Assembly: GCA_008360975.2 (NCBI GenBank) | Contig: CM039187.1 | Span: 19,187,495-19,251,494, forward strand | DNA length: 64,000 nucleotides | Direction of reading: 5' to 3' | Origin: Lichenostomus cassidix | Lineage: Eukaryota > Chordata > Aves > Passeriformes > Meliphagidae | In this document: positions 62,642 to 64,000 of the stretch, in pieces | Layout: each line of letters begins with the position of its first letter | How positions within the stretch are numbered: the first letter of the stretch is position 1 | The notes under the pieces: model-generated | What the model was told of the DNA's origin: nothing | What the model saw: the letters and a program-made list of their open reading frames with translations, nothing else | Databases searched by the model: none | Translations under genes and position numbers: made by a program

Positions 62642-62817
62642 TGTCTTGAGATTTGGACAGTTCAGGCCTGGCCAATGAGGCCTAGGGGGAGGTTTCTGAC
62701 TGACCAATCTGGGTGACCTCTGAAAAGTCTATATAAGTTGGAATCAAAATAATAAAGCTCTCTTTTTTCTTGCCACGCTGAGAATCCGGGTCTTTTTCTC
62801 TTGCTAGCGGCTCAACA
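62642..62817 (+). mobile_element. LTR-like element, about 176 bp, possible solo LTR
   Basis: The segment begins TGTCTTGAG and ends CGGCTCAACA, so it has TG...CA termini with a short imperfect inverted match. Inside are two CCAAT boxes (GGCCAATGAGG and ACCAATCTGG), a TATA box (CTATATAAG, about 62729) and a polyadenylation signal (AATAAAG, about 62751), in the order expected for U3-R-U5. No matching 5-base target-site duplication is visible, so the ends may be wrong. No viral gene lies beside it. It would be an old endogenous retroviral LTR; the family is not identified. Confidence 0.5.
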
Positions 62818-63604
62818 GCGACAGCTCATGTGGATTTCAGGGGTGGCTGTCTCCATGGTGCCTTACTTCAGTGCTCCAGCAATGATGGTCCTCTTCGGCT
62901 TTGTCTGGATGTCTCTGTCCTATATGTGTGGATTCTTTTGTGTGAGGGGTCATTGGGAATTGACATTACACAGGGAATTGCATCACTTGTGTTAGGTACT
63001 TAAAACCTTCTGGAGTGCAGCGTATGACCGGATACTCCGTATTCATGTGAGCAGTCTCATCTGCTCCAAAGGAGCTTCCTTCCTAAAAATGTATCAGGAA
63101 GAGTACAGGTCAAGCATCTGAAAACTGCAGTAGGTTTTGCAATAGTATCTTGTGTGCAAACATCCTTCTCCAGTGCATTTATACAAGTGGAATTTTCTTC
63201 AGGCCCTATTGAGGAAAAGGTAGTCATAGTGATGGTCGACAGCTAAATGAAGCCCATTTAATCCATGTTAGATGTCTGCATGTTCATCTCTGTTGACTTG
63301 GTTAAAGCTCTGAGCTGTGTGAATTAGTAAAGGGTATTTGCATGCTGTGCAGATTAACTGTGAGTGAATGCCAGGAGATGTGCTCTTCTAAGAGGGCTCA
63401 GAGCTACCAACTAGTTAATTTCTTGTCAAGACCCTTTCATGATTTCCCTGAAGGTTTACTCCTTCCAACTATACTGTCCTCCAACCCAGTTTTAGATCAT
63501 GGTCATTACATGACTTCTGACCTCCTTTCTGCAGGTCTCTCAACCTCAGCTCTGTTTTACCTGAAGCCTAGTTTTATTCTCATCAGTGATCTGGCAAAAG
63601 AGCT

Positions 63605-63650
63605 TTTACAGTTTAACTGTAAACAGTTTAACTTTTTTACAGTTTGTTTA
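63605..63650 (+). repeat. Three imperfect copies of a 15-bp unit
   Basis: ACAGTTTAAC (63608), ACAGTTTAAC (63623) and ACAGTTTGTT (63639) are spaced 15 and 16 bases apart with T-rich linkers. It is a small local tandem repeat. Confidence 0.8.
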
Positions 63651-64000
63651 GAGTTGAACATTTGGCCTTTCTTTGAGATGAGATAAGACTTTTCTAATTT
63701 CCTAAACCAGGATTTTTTTTCTCCCCCTCATTGGCTGTTCTCCTTTGAACCTAAGTCCTAAACTCAGAGACTTGCTTGTAATCTTTCTGTTTGTTGCTTT
63801 ATAAGAGATTTTACAGACCAAGCTGTGGCCCTCCACATCACCTGCTCATCCTGCTATCACCATTTGTAATAACATATAAAATCTGCCAAACAAGGAATTT
63901 CTCCTCTTCCTTAAAAATATTTTGCAGCTAGAGGTAGGAACAAAAAATGAGGCATATTGTTAAAAAGCAGGTCTTAGCTGCCCCCCGTCTCTCTTTCTGT

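Larger units (their letters stand above)
59781..64000 (+). other. TLL2: Start of TLL2 intron 2
   Basis: No third exon of TLL2 was found up to the window end. Acceptor-like sites at 61391 and 63533 lead into sequence that does not resemble the rest of the prodomain. The stretch contains an LTR-like element and a 15-bp repeat. Confidence 0.75.

Noticed and set aside
63533..63686. Possible TLL2 exon 3 after a TTTCTGCAG acceptor-like site
   Set aside because: The frame reads GLSTSALFYLKPSFIL and ends without a donor. The residues do not fit the prodomain.
1..64000. tRNA genes, CRISPR arrays, bacterial-type operons or phage genes
   Set aside because: No tRNA B-box, no direct-repeat and spacer array and no prokaryotic gene layout were seen. 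The window is plainly vertebrate nuclear DNA.

Overview
This is nuclear DNA from a vertebrate, most likely a bird. It carries the 3' part of one conserved gene (TM9SF3) and the 5' part of the next (TLL2), both on the + strand. The case for a eukaryote is direct: short exons joined by GT-AG introns reconstruct known proteins, and there is a CpG island with GC boxes, polyadenylation signals and large non-coding spaces. The case for a bird rests on a CR1 LINE 3' end at about 47365-47564, a family typical of birds and other sauropsids, and on compact introns. From memory, TM9SF3 and TLL2 are also adjacent and co-oriented in human (10q24), so the pair looks like conserved synteny.

Layout. (1) 1-18587: the last ten coding exons of TM9SF3, giving an open frame of 369 residues that covers all nine membrane segments and the stop codon; the lumenal N-terminal part lies upstream of the window. 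(2) 18588 to about 19876: the probable main 3' UTR, with further polyadenylation signals to about 21477. (3) About 19.9-28.8 kb: intergenic, with no recognised gene; it holds one orphan open frame near 26.1 kb. (4) 28820-29860: CpG island and promoter of TLL2, with GC boxes, an inverted CCAAT box and exon 1, whose ATG lies in a near-ideal Kozak context. (5) 29188-59669: TLL2 intron 1, about 30.5 kb, holding the CR1 copy, simple repeats and some regulatory-looking patches. (6) 59670-59780: TLL2 exon 2, encoding the conserved start of the BMP1/tolloid prodomain. (7) 59781-64000: the start of TLL2 intron 2, with a small LTR-like element at 62642-62817.

The two genes are neighbours but no functional link is visible. 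TM9SF3 is a nine-pass Golgi/endosomal membrane protein. TLL2 is a secreted astacin-family metalloprotease of the BMP1/tolloid group. The CpG island at TLL2 exon 1 implies its own promoter.

I did not find a convincing new biological system. Most long open frames here overlap on both strands, match no family I recognise, and are best explained by GC-rich or stop-poor non-coding DNA. The items most worth checking are the LTR-like element, the regulatory-looking patches in TLL2 intron 1, and the orphan frame at 26.1 kb.
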